Positions 1 to 14,208 of a stretch of DNA of 64,000 nucleotides are shown one piece after another. Below the pieces are notes generated by a model. It was not told where the DNA came from. It saw nothing but the letters and a program-made list of their open reading frames with translations, and did not search any database. Origin of the DNA: Paramacrobiotus metropolitanus (lineage: Eukaryota > Tardigrada > Eutardigrada > Parachela > Macrobiotidae); the NCBI RefSeq assembly GCF_019649055.1, contig NW_026570293.1, positions 186,001-250,000 of the forward strand, read 5' to 3'. A program made the translations under genes and the position numbers. The first letter of the stretch is position 1. Each line of letters opens with the position of its first letter.

Positions 1-3000
1 CGTAAACCGTTCAGCATTTGGCCTTTGTTCAAGACAAACTGACTTTTTCCGCTCGAGAGGAGCTGAGCTAATCTAAATAGGTAAAATCTTTACAACTTAT
101 CTAGCTGAAGCCGGAGCCGTAAAAAATTTACGACTACATTTTAACAGCAGAACGACGCTGCCCATAGAAAATAAATCGCTTTTAATGCTGCTTCTTATCG
201 TTCATCAAGCTTGCCAGTTTACTTCGCATTACTCACTTAAATGAAGCCAGTTTCGGCAATGGCTTAGGTTAATAAAACATACCATGCTTTTCAAATTCTA
301 GTTATTAATACAGCTTTTACTAGCATTCGTTTAAATATCGGTATTTTTAAAAAATTGCAACTGCGGCGGAAAATGATAAGCAATATTTTCTTTATAACGT
401 AACAAGGAAAACATTTTGCGTATTAATGCAAGTGAGAAAAAAACGATTTATAGAGGTGCACTTGCGTGGATGACGGTGTTTGCACACATGTGTATGCTGA
501 TTTGATTGTATTTTATGACGGTTTGGTCGGCTGTTGGGAAATTAGCGAGTAAATTGTCGGACAACGAGGCAAGCATTTGTTGTAGTCATATATTATCCGC
601 GCTTGAAACCTGTACAACGCGCAATCTTAGCAGAGAACCATAAAACGCAGATGGCCATTATCGCAAAGCTAATATTGTCGAAATATTTCTCAAGGTCGTC
701 TCGTAAATTATCCACCTGTAACAGTCTAACATTCTTCATACAAAACCGGCAAAAAAACCGCACGATAATTTTTAAAATATATTACTGGAAAACAAATAAG
801 ATTAATCTAAATTAATCATTTTAATGTTTGGACAAAAATTGTATTTTAAATGGGATAAGAAGGCGGTGTATTACATGATTGAAGGGGGCTTCATAAAATC
901 GCCTAATGTTGGTGTCTGGTATTGATATTGACAAAAGATGTTGGACGCGTATAAATCACAGTTCGGCAGATTGTGCAAAAGGTAGACGAACAGTGGTGTG
1001 TCTGTCAAGGCTTGAATACAAGCGGCAGATAACGTTCTGCTATACACGCTATACATGGACAAAGATGGCGGAGAGCGCAATGGCAACTGGCAAGAGAGTG
1101 CCGGCGAATGAATTATGGCTCTTCTTCACACAACACGTCCAGATAAACGGCCTTATCGCACAGCCGGCCAATTACACGGCCCATCCACGTTGAAACACAT
1201 GCACCGACCGGCCGGTCTTTTTATCAGTCTGTATGCACTGCACTACAGAAATGCGTGTAGCCCGGCCAAACAGGTTTTTGCAACGGTGAACGGTAGGAAA
1301 AACACCGCGATTCACTCGAAGAACGAGTGAGATCGCGGTGCAGGCATATCTAGTGTACACACCACAGATTGGCAAGTACTCCACAATGTACACTCTGTGC
1401 TTTACACACGCTGTCGCAATCAGAACCGGTTTACGTCAATCTTGTTGAGGAAATTTCTAAGGTTTGCACGCATGGAGAATTTTTAGGTAAAGGTAAAAAA
1501 TTACGGACAACTCTTTGTTCCCGACAAGCGGGACAAATTCCGTAAAGGTCACTTTGTAATTAGCTAGAGAAAACCGGAAGGTTCGGTCACTTTCAATAGT
1601 ATAAAATTGAGCACCAACCGAATTATATCAACAATAAATGCATATTATATTTAAAATGATTAAATTTTAAGCCAGAGAGAGTAGTTAGAAAATACGGTTT
1701 GAGATTGTTAATTAATAAACTGAAAACCACCGTTCGAAAGTTCGCGATGGCTCATGTATAATTGTATATCAAGTAAGAGAAAATGTTGAGTCCAATATAG
1801 AAAAGATAGAAAAGAATTTAGAAAAAGATAAATACGTACATGGTTTTTAAGTAACTTTTAGGTGACTTCTCAGCAAAATGGACATACCGCTTTTATTCTC
1901 TGCGAGTTCTGTTGAAAAAGTAAATCTATACAGTAATTGGTAGATTTATTTATTGTACAGAGTATAAAATATTCCACGATAAAAAAAATTACATTTGAAT
2001 CGAAAATGCGCTTTTAAAACCCTTTTAAAACTTGGAGATAGCTGCTTATACATATATCAAATAGATGTACCACATGTTTAAATTATTTTTGCAAGAAAAA
2101 TAATTACCCATTCGAAAATCCGTTTAAGGTCACCGCTGCGATATTATTGAGAAAGTGGGTGTGTAGCGCTGCGTGCCGCTCAGACCGGCAAGCAAACAAC
2201 GTCCGTGCATGACTGCGCTGTGTTCTCATTTGTATTACGCCGGGAATTTACAGCCCCGCTCGAGTAATCTCACCCGGCTTTATGGTCCGCATGTGCGTCT
2301 CAACCCGCATTGCAATTCTAAAGCAGTCCAACGTCCGCTGGGCTGGGAAAGCGCAAGCTCCACACTGCGCCCCGATCTTCGCATCGCTCCTTTCTCTAAG
2401 AGAGAGATCAAAGCCGCCGCCCGTTAATTGTCAGCTGTCCTTTTCCTTCGCGTCTGCATCTGATCCCGGAATGCAGTGCCGGGGTTTTTACGACGCCCGC
2501 CGGGCCACCGAATATATACACAACAGTGTATACAGAACCGGCTAATCAATTCCATCCGCACGCAACTTGTGTACCAGCATGTCCCGTAATTTCTATCGCA
2601 TCAACGCAGTGACAAACACAAATTCCCGGGTTACTCCAAAAATTAAAATTGTTGGCAAACGAAACTTCTAAAATTTGCAAACGTGGAAGAGCGGTTCATG
2701 TATACTGCACCCGGTCCAGTTCCTATTCTTCGTTTTTTTATGGAAATTTTTTAAAGGTTATGCTATGAAATTCATGAGCGAAGTGTTACTATGATTTTAC
2801 TATAGAACTATTCATTTCTGGTATTTTTGTTACTCAGGAAATTTTGCCACCAGGTGACCAAAATGTGAAAACGTTATTATTACTATTATTATTACGGCAC
2901 AAGAGCAGACAACCCCAAAGAGACTTCAAGTCTGGTCGAACAAAAACAATTTATGATGAAAATATGAAAAAAAGTACTTGAAATGACCGATATACGAGAA

Positions 3001-6000
3001 AAACCGAAGTATCGATCTGCATGGTAAAATATGGAACTTTCCTTTATACAATAGAAGTTACGGGACAAGCTTGTACAACCCGGCGTTCCATAAGGAAAAC
3101 GCATGTATCTTGCAACCGGCAACATGCATGACTGTCATCGATAGATCAATGTATCCTTTCGGCGTTTCCAACGACACCCCTCCGCGTCTGGCTCATTTCG
3201 TAGGGGAATCAGCAATTGCGCCTCGCAGTCGGGGATCTTCGCTATACGGAAAACATCCAAAAAACATCAATTAACCGGCTTACGTCAGCACGGCATATAT
3301 TATACAGAGAGCCAATCATTCAGCGTTGTCCGCTGGAAATTAATTGCGATCTGTCACTTGCCATTAATTTACGATATTGTCTATACATTCAATTAAAGTT
3401 AAGCGGATCGCCAGTTTGTCATAAGGATCGAGAAACACCGGCTCATGTTGAGTGTTTTTGCTGCTTAATGACGAATTTCCTTACTAGGCCTCACTCCAAG
3501 CGAAATTCACTTTGTCTGTTACGCTGTAAGCACAGCAATTTACAGTTAAATTGACAAACGCACATTTGCCAATAGAATGTTTTACAACTCTCGCCTGGAT
3601 CTTAATTATTCAAGGCATGACGCCTGACGAAGTTATTTGTAATAGCCGGTTTCATGAGAAAAATGCTTATAATTTAGCTACGAATATCGTACAGATATTC
3701 ACCGTACACCGATGCATTACTGATCAAACGCGTCAAACTTCGTGAAGCATTTTGCAATTTTTATCTTTTCGGGACACCGAAAATAAATTTGTAATTAATT
3801 TGTTTTGTGTAAATTATTTATTATTATTTATTTTATTGTCTCTTCACTAAATATTACTTTTTTATTTTGGATCATTTTAGTTCTTCGTCATACTCATTTA
3901 AGTTTATGTTATATTTTTACTGCCGAAATTAACTATAAGGGTTCCAACTTGTTCGTGACCTTGATTAATACGTGACCGTGTTGGTTAAAAATATTTAACG
4001 TCATGCTGGTATAATTTCCTGTAGTACTTAATTATTGTTTTTATTAATTGACAAAATCATAAGCATGAAAATAGCAGGTTTTTCTATTTGAGTAGGTGAC
4101 CTTTACAAAATTTTTTATTCCGAGGTTTTAACGGTGCAATTGCTCAGTGCAGTGGCCGCATTCCTTTGGGGCGACTTGCAAACAAACAGTTTAATGCGGT
4201 ACAGGAACGCGCGGCGCTGGCGCTGATTATCGGAGGTGTTTGTGTACAGCATCGGGGCGGCTGATGCCGACAAAAAGATTGTGCCGAATGGGGACTGCGC
4301 AGGCCAGTATATACGTATATATTAATGAGCTACAGTCAGTCTATATATTGTTTTACGAGCGGTCATTAGCGATAAGCCAGACCATCGTCTTCCGCGAGCT
4401 GGCAAATATTTTCCCCAACCTGGCTCATACAACACAGTCACACAGACAGCTCCTTTTTTTATAGCCCATCACATGCGCTTCATGGCGCAAACACACCGAC
4501 CTATGCACTACTGAGGCATTCATTTCTTCGCCCAGAAATGAGGTCATTTCATTGAGCAACAGCTACAAATTAGAACAGAAAACCGGCAAAATTAGGGTTT
4601 TTTATCAAATTTATTTATTGAAACTTCTTACATTAGTAAAGAATTTCATGGTAGATTTATTAAATAAGAATTAAATTATTAAGTATTTTTATTTTGAAAA
4701 ATAAATAAGCATTATCGTTCACGATAGGGGACGTTCTTAACGAATACTTAGTAGTTGGTACTATACATAAATATTTATTCAGTGAAATTATAAGCACACT
4801 GGTCTTGATAAATGATAAATATTATTTGAAAATTTTTAATATTGATGACTGAATTTATAAATTAATCTCCATATATACTTATTTAGAGTTTATTTCGATT
4901 ATTTTCCCTATTTATCTGAATTTACTGTAATTATTTTCTCGGTATTTTGCCAACTAGCTGCGTAAGTTTCTGATAATGATTTATAAGTTGAAGTTATTTT
5001 TAGTTAAAATAACTGGTAGCGTTTGTTGAACCAGCGCTGAAGAAATGCACAGGAAAACAAGTCGGCAGGAATAAAAGGATGTGTGCAATTTGTCAGCGCC
5101 TAATTGTGCCTGAAATGCCGCTAATGGTTCATTTGACCGGCTGCAGCCATTGGCCGGCCGCATTACAGCGACTGGACCGGTCTTTACTGCATGTACAGAG
5201 GATACGTAACTTAATTGTCGTCGGGGCTTTATTGGATCATTTAGCTAGATAGAGGCGCAAACTGCCATTAGGGCACTGTACAAACATGACGTTGTTCAAC
5301 GGTTTTATTAATGACACACACCGGCCAATAAAGGCATCAACATTTCTCGCCGTGCACTATGCACAACACAGGAACATACACACTGCCATTGACCACCGGC
5401 CGCCAATTATCGGACAGCACCGACGATAACATAATCAGCTGTATATCGTTTCAGGTGCAATATTGACTGCAATTTATGCACAAAACATGCCGCTTTATCG
5501 TTTCCTGCTCATACGTCGTTATTTTTGATTGTGGTCCAGAGCTGGAAATTGCTGAAATAGTAGCGATTTCGACAATACTTTAAATGCGACAATTTGAATT
5601 ATAATTCAAATTTTTAAATAGTACAACAACGGCATTAACAGCTATGACGTACAAGCTAAACTTGTATAGCGCAACCAAATTTTAATCGCTTCTGAAAGAA
5701 TACTTTATATGATTAACGGAAATCACAAAAACTGAAAGCCGATAAATTTTAATTTTATTCGGCAAAAGCCAATGCAGTAAACTAACTAACTACTGACTAC
5801 CAGGCCTGGGTCACCGCTGTCAACACTGTTTTGAAATGAATGATTTTAAATTCAGAGATTGTTTTACACTTTACCTTATTGATTTATCGACTCCCCTGGC
5901 TTTCGCGAATTCATATTGCGATTTTTCAAAGGCGATTTTTCAAAGAAATAATAAATATTATATAATAAATTACGAAAATAATTATTATTAATAGTAGCAA

Positions 6001-7010
6001 CTACTAACGTAAGTACGAAAGAATCCATAATAATATAATATTATGTAAGTAACAATTGTGGTGTGCCTGTAATTAGTCCTCAAATATATACAGTACTCAG
6101 GATTGTCAGTGTACGACAGTTCGTACATATATGCAGAATGTTGTACGAGTATATATAAAATTTTGCCGAAGTTTTGTGCAATCGCATAAAGATGCTGAGG
6201 AGGTCAGCATTACCCGCTTAAAAGCATAACATCTGCGCGATGTAGCGAAGCCTAATGTGTGTGGATGCGAGCGCAACGCAATTAGTTTCCCGCACGCACG
6301 CCCCGACCCGGCACGTCGACATCCGGCTGATGCCGGGCGCAGCCGGATGCCATGCCGTTGTTGCCTGCCTGGCCCAGTGGACACCGGGATCCAGTTAAGC
6401 CATGGCAGTACCGAGAACGGAGGAAAATCATTTAAGTGCTGGGAATCGTAAAACTTTTTACGGCCCCGCGTTCAAACGATCCCATTCTCTTTCGCAGCAT
6501 GTTCTCATTTAAATAGCGTATACACAGCACCCGGAATAACTCTGAATAGTCTCTCAGGCTTTCATTTGAGCGCTTTTAGACAGCGATGCTAAGCTGGCTA
6601 ATGGCTTCAAGATGTGCTTCAAACGTATACATAATAATTCGATCCGAATAATAAAAGATCTTTAAATAGACTTCTAGCAAACTAAAGCACGAACGTTTTC
6701 GGTTTTACAAATCCACGTAATTACTAGTTCAATATGTGGGATGTGTTTAAATTAAAGGTCACTTTTATGCGCTCCCATTTTTCGAGCGCATTGCAATTTC
6801 TTAAATTAAATTAAATATAAATGAAATTAAGTTTAACAATAATGAAATTAAAATAAATAAAAATGAATACCAATATATCTTATAACTAATTAATTATATT
6901 TACGCACTATATATTTGATTTGTACTTGTTTTAACTGCAGCCGCTTATGTTAAATCATCAATGCAATCAGGAAGAGAAAGAGCGTGGAAAGCGGAACTTT
7001 TATAGAAATT
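1..7010. other. AT-rich intergenic DNA, no gene seen
   Basis: No open frame in this stretch shows a recognisable domain, and I could not pair any with a convincing splice partner. Base composition is AT-rich with scattered CCGG-containing patches. A short TTA/TAA microsatellite lies near 2876-2895. The longest frames here look like chance frames. Distant promoters or non-coding RNA genes cannot be excluded. Confidence 0.5.
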
Positions 7011-8546
7011 TTATTGGTCAAACTCTTGCAGCGTTGCATGATTCATGAACCTTAGCCGGTCCCGTTGATAAACTTTCTCATAAATGTAAATAAACCGAAA
7101 CAGCGTCTCCATATTCGGCGAATTCTCCATGCCCACCGTGAACTGCCCGCCCAGCTCCTGCAACAGCCCGCGGAACGGCCGCACCTCCGCGGCCTCCCGC
7201 TTCCTAACCAGCTCCAGGAGATCGTCGGTGTGTTACCGGTATACCCAAATTGAACTCCCGGATTTCTTCGTACATCCGCAGATCGTACACCAAATCCAGC
7301 GCATCCACGCGGCGCACTCTCTCCTCCTCGGTGATGTGGATCCGGGGATCCTGGCCCTCGAGGTTCCGCCAAAAGTCGCTGGACATAATGGCCAGCATGG
7401 GATTGTTGATGCCCAAGAGGCCCAGCGTGGTTATCGGCAGATCGACGCGGTCGTTGGTGAAGACGATGAGATCCTGCGGGATGCCATCGTAGATTAGGAG
7501 CACCACGAGTTTCCACAGTTCTTCCGGTGTCCAGCCGCGCAAACCGATGGAGTCGATGAAGCCGTCGATGTGGAGAATGCTGACGGTGCCATCGCGGGTT
7601 GTCCGTTGGGGTTTCTCACCTAAATTCGATTCGAAGTTGGACATACAGCGGCAATTTTATAAGCAAAGTTTTCAAGAAGGTCGGATAGAAAACCAGGCGA
7701 TCCTAATCAAATTTAACATTAAAGAAAACCAAAGAAAGCATAAAAAAGTGTACTGAAGAAAACCATCTTTGTTAAAACCTACCGAATATGGGAAGTCTAA
7801 CAAAATAAGGAAACCCTAACTGCTAAAATACCCAAGAGCCTAACACAACCCAAGAAACATCAGAAAATTAAAAAGTAGCTAAGAGTTCTTAGTACATAAT
7901 TAAGAAACCTAAGAAGTCATGTAAAAAAAGAAGCCTAAGAAACCTTTTTGAAAACTTAAATTGAGAAGGCAAAATGATCTAACGAACCAAAGTGTCACCA
8001 ACGTAAGAAACCATGAGAAAACTTGAAAAAACTGAGACAGTTTAGCAAAACGCTATAATTTACCTGGCGGGTCACCGGTGTCTAGAAAGAACTAGTTCGA
8101 ATTGGTCTTATTACCTCGTTTGAGGAGCCAGAGGAAGGTGCTCTTTCCGGTTCCTTTGGGTCCCACGAGCAGCAGGGATTCCGACTGATGAATCTGCAGC
8201 TGCAATCCGTTAATCCACTCCACTCTAGCTTGACGGTCCCTAACCGGCTCGTCGAGCTGCTCCTGTATACTGCGCAGCCGCTCCTGCGCCGTCTTCGTAC
8301 TGTCAGCCAGCGCATTGATCCGAGCCTCGTTGCGCAGCCGTTCGGCAGCGGCTTCCTCGTCCCGCTGCTGCTGTTGACGTTGGAGTTCTTCTTGAAGACG
8401 CAGCCGTTCGGCGGCCGCCGCCTGGTTGGCCTCGTCCAGGCGCCGTTGGTGCTCAGCGGCGTCGCGTTCCCGCTGTTCGCGCTGGGGTTTTGTTCGGCCA
8501 GGGCGGCGGCAACGTTCGCCATATGAGCCGACAGTTCGTTCCCCAT
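7011..8546 (-). CDS. P-loop NTPase/GTPase-like protein with coiled-coil N-terminus (two exons)
   Basis: Exon 1 is 8115-8546 (ATG at 8546) and exon 2 is 7011-7619 (TAA stop). The intron is phase 1, with donor GTAATA and acceptor TTTAG. The N-terminal part is rich in E, R, Q and A and looks like a long coiled coil. It ends in a Walker A motif, GPKGTGKST, just before the splice site. Exon 2 carries a plausible switch I threonine (TRDGTV), a G3-like ILHIDGFID and a G4-like FTNDR, so nucleotide binding, probably GTP, is inferred. Two one-base irregularities break the frame: a T4 tract at 8488-8491 (A4 on the coding strand, where A5 restores the frame) and an extra base at 7227-7228. With both compensated, the exons add up to 346 aa with matching phase. 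I do not recognise the family more precisely. The pair of small lesions may be sequencing errors. Confidence 0.6.
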
Positions 8547-11500
8547 TTTGGCCGATCAAGTACGTACAATGCCGGACAAAATACGCGGAAATCGTTCCAC
8601 CGGTTCGCGGGTTGAAACTTAAATTAAATCAACAAACAGTGTGCAGGAACACTCCCAGTGCGCATAAATCGCCGGCGAACAGGGAAGTGTTTATTTGCGC
8701 ATTATATATGTTGAAACAAAGCATCAGCTCTACGTTGTACGTAAAACATGTTTACGCAAGCTACGAAATATCATTACAGTAAAGGAAATAATGTACAGGA
8801 ATCCATTACCTAATATCAAGCTGCAAATGAGCTCTACTATGCAATTTCGTCTTATTACACCAGTGTGCTGACTGCTGAGCTGACTTAATATTTTGATAAC
8901 ACACAATCAGTTGTTAGTCATATTCGGTATACATACTGCATAGTTTAAAGTGCAACAACCAACCGCGTCGCTGATGTCAGAATAAGTCACGTATCCGAAT
9001 CACGAATGAATGTTTAAGCGATTGCTATTGCAATTAACGATTGCGTCCTGCTAAGGTTTGGCTGGCTGATTCAGTTTTCAGAAATAAACGACAATACATT
9101 CTACACTATCCAGACACCGAAGGTTGGGTCATCATGGGTGCGCCAAATGTGCCCTAGAACTTCCGTAAGCTGTTAACTATTGCAGGAAGCGCATACAGGC
9201 GTCAAGTGGAGATTGTCCCCCACCTTTATGTACTGTATATAGGTAAAAAACACGAGATTGCGCTAATTACAAATTTACAAACGCCTATAACTTCATAATT
9301 TAAACTTCCACATTAAAAAACGGGAAATTTGAAGTATAACAAATGTAGCGTCTCCTTTGATAACAGCAAGACTAAAACACTGTTAGTTATCCTTGCAACG
9401 AACGGGAGGCGCGGTAGCAGCTATTACCCGTGAGAGCATACCCCTCTTCTGTTGGACATCCTGTCTGTGGTCTTGGGCTCGATACGGTACTATACAGTCC
9501 TCGCGTTCGCCATGACGGCAGTTACCTGCAGGTAGCCGGTTCCGCGGGCGCTCATGCATGTCGGCAGGTGTAAAGCGCCTTTACCGCACCTCCGAGCTAC
9601 AATAGCAAAGAGCTGGCCGGCCATTTCCAGCGAAAGATAAACAATGACAAGCGTGATCGATCAATAACATTTTAAACACTCTAGGTAAAAAAAAGCAGCT
9701 CTATCACTGGCGTCACTCAAAGCACAGGAAATACGACACCGGATTATCAGTGGTGACAGGTAACAGCGCGTCAAAAAAGAGAGGTTTTAACAGTGAATTT
9801 GGGAACTCGGAAGCCATATCTAGGAACTGGGTAACCAATAGCATATGAAGATATGCATAATGCATATGCTTATACTAGGATCAGTTTATAGCAGCCTGAT
9901 AACTTAAGATCGCATACACATTAAGTGTGCTACAGTGACAAACTGCGCCTTCTTGAACGAACCCTTATCATTCTGTAAATTCTTTACGCGTTTCGCGATT
10001 TAATTTGCCGTTTGACGTTACTGCTTGCATTAAGAAACGGCCATTTAGACGGTGCGATTAAGACCGCGAATGGCCTAATGCACTTATCACGTCCCATGTT
10101 TCCAATCTACTGGCCGGAAGAACCGGTCATGCCGGCTAATAAAACGCCGCGGTCGATAATTACCAGTCTGTTGTGTTACCTGCACAATTGCATTCGGGGA
10201 ATGTTATAATGCTTTATAAGATTGTATACATGTTGCTAGGAGCGGAATAGCGCTCATCCTGGATAACATGCATACAGCTGCATGACTGGACAAAGTAGCC
10301 ATTTGGCGAGCGGTCAGCACCGGCGCAGTGTGTAATTGGTATGGCCGAGCGGCCATAACTGTCAGCGGCGGAGACATCTTCATACAAAGTCCAACAAGAA
10401 TTATGGCCCCGTGGACCGGCCCACGCCGCGGCCTGCTGCGCCGGCCAAAACATGCCGTGATAGCTGGCTATTGTTGGCCGGTGGATAACGCTGTCACCGT
10501 TGTGCTGTGCAATTCTACCATGACATCTTCATCGGGACAATCTACTTATTTTACGGAAAAAAAAAGATTTAAAATACGTATTTGCTGAGTTAAGGTGCTT
10601 AAAATTTACTGCATAGTCTGCATTAGTAAAAGGTCAAACCATTCTGGCACACGCAAGCTATAAATTTATAGTAACATGAACCTAACTTTAGATTTAATGC
10701 ACACGGAAAATTATTACTTAAAAAAAACCCTAATTTTTATATTAAAGCAAATTCATATACTGTAATCTTTTCGGCACCGGATTTTGTAACAGATTAGTCG
10801 CTCATGTTCTGCCATGACAACATCACGGAATTTTGTATACTATACATAGATTGGATAATACAAGACGATCATGTGCATCCATAAAACAGTGTGCGTTTTA
10901 ACTAACGGTATGTAACTTATGTAAGTACATTGCCGTGCGATAGCGGGAAGACTCTCTCCGCGGCGCACACGCACACGAGGTTTATTGCTGCTGTTTCCGC
11001 CGGAAATAAAACTCAGGAGCAACGAAATTTACGGCTGGTGCATGGACGCCATATATACCGAACATTCGTATAACGCCGGCATTTCCTCAAAACTTAACAT
11101 GCGCCAGCAGCTAATAGTTGCGCATTTTTGCCCTATACTGGGGTACATGTATATTGGTGAAAAAATTGCGAGAAAAATAATATTACGGTCACCGATTAAA
11201 ATTTTTAAAACACGGGGCAAACGCCGGAAAAGTGCCGGTCTCATTAATCGTCCTTAAAAATTCTAATATGGTCAGGTGTTTTTCCGGCTCAGTTTGAGTG
11301 ATAAACTGATACACTACTGCAGTCCGGAATTGGTACATATTCCATTTAAAATTTTTGTTTACATTCCGAAGTAAATTAAGCGAAAAACGAAACGCGGGAA
11401 ACGTTTCTTCTCGACACATCTCCAGTCGCAGCCATGCGGAACACGAAAACACGGTTGCACATTCGGCAGAAGCTGTAGATACATTGCGCAACTTCCGCCA

Positions 11501-13277
11501 CGCTTGCATCTTGCCGGTACAGATGCGTATTAGCCTTCCTCGACAGCAGATTGACAAGCTAATAGAGCGTACATTGCAACTTATTTTATCGCAGCGATAG
11601 CAAGCGAACGGTACAATATCATCCCAGTCCAAAAATTAAAATAAACTTCCATTGCACATTGTTTTGCGCGGTTATAAAATATACTGTTTCTTACGGTCCA
11701 CGTGTTTCCTTAAGTTTTATTACAAACGCACGCGCTGGCTAGCTTTTTGCTAATATAACAAATGCAAATGTACATTTCGCGCTTTAGATGAGCGGTTTCA
11801 GTTCCACGATTAATTGATCCATTATAATTATAGTAATCCATATCTGCTGGATATCGCAGTCCAATACCTGTTGCGCAAACAGGATACCTACCGGAAATCA
11901 TCTGCAGGCCGCTTCCTGCAGCGTGCATCCATTGTTATTCCCCTAATCGATCCCAGTAATTCCCGGTTTCGTGCAGTATGATCAAAGCAATCTCCATTAG
12001 AGTAAACCAGCAAATCCATACACAGCCGTAAATGTAATCCTCTGTCATAATCCGAGGCGGGGATATCTCCCGGTTCACATGCATTTTCATTAGCAGTGTA
12101 TCTCGAAACTGCTGGCACATTATTATGCCATAGGATGGCCAAACGGTACAGTAACAAACAATTTATTTTAGTTTTACCACAAACAGCTGCATCTACACTG
12201 ACAATCGCCTACAAGCATCAGTAAATAAAATAATTTCTCTGATGGACATATTGTTTGAGAAGTGTCTAAGCAGACAGAGAACTGGAGAAACATGACAATG
12301 GTGAAGATGTGAGTGTCGGTGTAAAGTAAAGTAAACAGAGAAGGACACGACGGAATGAAATACACCATTCTCTTCTTGTGTTCGACGGCTGTTATTCCGC
12401 TGTCGTCTCCGTACACAGTAGTATGTCGCTGGCTAATGGGTAATAATGAGGAAAATTAAGGTGGCTTTATTGCTTATTTTATTATCTGTGGCAGGCAACT
12501 TTTTCTTCCATTCTCACCCATCAGCACTGAGACGCACGGCGTTCATTGGACACTGGGCCGTTAACGTGCATATACAGCGCGCAGGCGCAGGCAGACAAGA
12601 CAGTAGCCGCACAACTCACTCGTGTCAGCAGTGTCGCCGGCTACGGCTACCACTCATTAGCCGATACTTAACACCGACCGACTCGCTAATTAGCCGGACG
12701 TTAAAACCCGCGCTTGCATACATTATACCAGCGCTACAACTTACAACGGACACATTAAACGCTTTATCATCCAACTTTTAAAATGGATAAAGTTTCTCTT
12801 GTTCGTTTTAATCGCACCGCGAAGCAGCCGAATAAAAAGAGAACGCGCTGATTGGACAATGAGTATAAGCCACACCCTTTTTATGTTGAATGAGCGGTAG
12901 ACGGTGCGCGCACGTACGATCTTTCGTATAGCTTAACAAATGTGCGCTGTATTGCCGATTTTTCGTACAGTTTAACGGATGCGCGCTACACTCAGTCACT
13001 GATTAGCTGTGTACAATACAGCTGACATCCGTTTAAATAAAGCTGTAAGTACGTACAACCAGTACACGGCGCAGTGGCGAAGCAATTACGGAGCAATCAA
13101 CACGGCTTTTATGGCTGCATAATTGCACAGCCATTCATCATGTTCGATCGTCTTTAATTTCCCTTGTCGCCTGCTCCGTGATTCCCGTGCATCTCTTCCT
13201 CTGTTGCCAGAGTAACACCGCCTTGTATCACACTATACAACTCACAAGCTCATTACCGAGGAGAGGATCGTGCCACG
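8547..13277. other. Intergenic stretch without a supported gene
   Basis: Open frames exist (for example 147 codons on the minus strand at 11189-11632 and 111 codons on the plus strand at 12446-12781), but none shows a domain, paralogue or convincing splice partner. A small tandem repeat lies at 12905-12990. I see no RNA gene. Confidence 0.4.
12905..12990. repeat. Short tandem repeat, period about 38 bp
   Basis: Two and a half copies of a unit containing TGCGC, then TTTCGTA, then a TTTAACGGA-like block follow each other at about 38-bp spacing, starting at 12905, 12943 and 12980. The copies are diverged. No coding role is evident. Confidence 0.5.
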
Positions 13278-14208
13278 ATGTTGCCCAGGTTTGTGGAGGT
13301 CACCATGCTGGTCAACTACGCCGCGCTCCTGTCCGCCTGCCCCACCACCGTCCACATCCGCCACGGAGGGATTGTGAGCGTAGACGGGAAGGATATCTAC
13401 TGCCCGTACCGTGCCGGCGCCGGGGAGCGATGTTCGCGGGCGCGGCATGTCTGCATGTGCTATCCGCACGCGTTTCAGGATACATACGATTACTGTGTCG
13501 TGCATAGTGGGTAAGTGCGCTCGTTCTGATGAAAGCTCTTCAGGAACGGTTTGTCAGAAGTGTTGGTTGTAATCCTGGAATTTTAACAAACTTTGTCTGA
13601 ATCGCATGTTTTTCGAAGCCCAATCACTGGTCTCCGGCTTGGACATTGCACTTTAAACAGTAACATATTGTGAAATTGTCTTCTTCTTAGAAAATCTGCA
13701 TGGCTGTACTGTAAAATTAATAACAGAGCCAGTTAATGCCGACAGCATTGACAACTCATTCTGAATAATATTGAGTCAACGAGTTTAAACATTGATGCAA
13801 GCGGTATTAACGTTCATATGCCGTCTACCAATGTAAAGTACATTATGTACAAACTTACCATCTTTATAACGTATCGTTATTATTATTTAGTTAGTATATA
13901 TGACTGCGATTAAAGCGGTTTTAAAATTCACAAAAAACGAGTACGGGGTAAACATTGTTCTATGGTTGGACAGGATCATCAACGATCACTGCTGTGATCA
14001 CTGGCGGAAGGAGTGGTACTGCAACTCCCGCTGGCTTGAAGTACTGGGCAACAGCACCACTACACCGGCCACGGGGGAGAACCGAATTGAGTTCTTCGTC
14101 GAGACCGAGGATGACGAGCCATCCCTACCGCCCAGCACACCCCGCCCGTCGACGACTCCTCGCTTCCGCAAAATTGTACGGATCCCACGAGGACGCCGGG
14201 CGCAGTGA
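13278..14208 (+). CDS. Small cysteine-rich, probably secreted protein (two exons)
   Basis: Exon 1 is 13278-13510, ending at a strong GTAAGT donor. Exon 2 is 13974-14208, beginning after TTGGACAG and ending at TGA. Phases agree (233 bp, then 235 bp) and give 155 aa. The N-terminus has a short hydrophobic run (MLVNYAALLSA) that could be a signal peptide. The mature part has about nine cysteines, in contexts such as IYCPY, RCSR, VCMCY, HCCD and WYCNS. It is followed by an acidic, proline/threonine-rich stretch and a basic C-terminus. I do not recognise the family. The acceptor was chosen because it keeps the cysteine-rich frame open. An upstream acceptor near 13897 would also open a frame from an in-frame ATG but does not match the donor phase. 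Confidence 0.45.

Noticed and set aside
6106-6384. 92-codon minus-strand frame in a GC-rich patch
   Set aside because: Composition-driven frame with a matching frame on the other strand and no domain or splice support.
11189-11632. 147-codon minus-strand frame
   Set aside because: It is long for chance, but no motif, paralogue or splice partner is visible. Without expression data I would not annotate it.
12446-12781. 111-codon plus-strand frame with a hydrophobic N-terminus
   Set aside because: The first 20 residues look like a signal peptide, but the rest is not protein-like and there is no splice or homology support.
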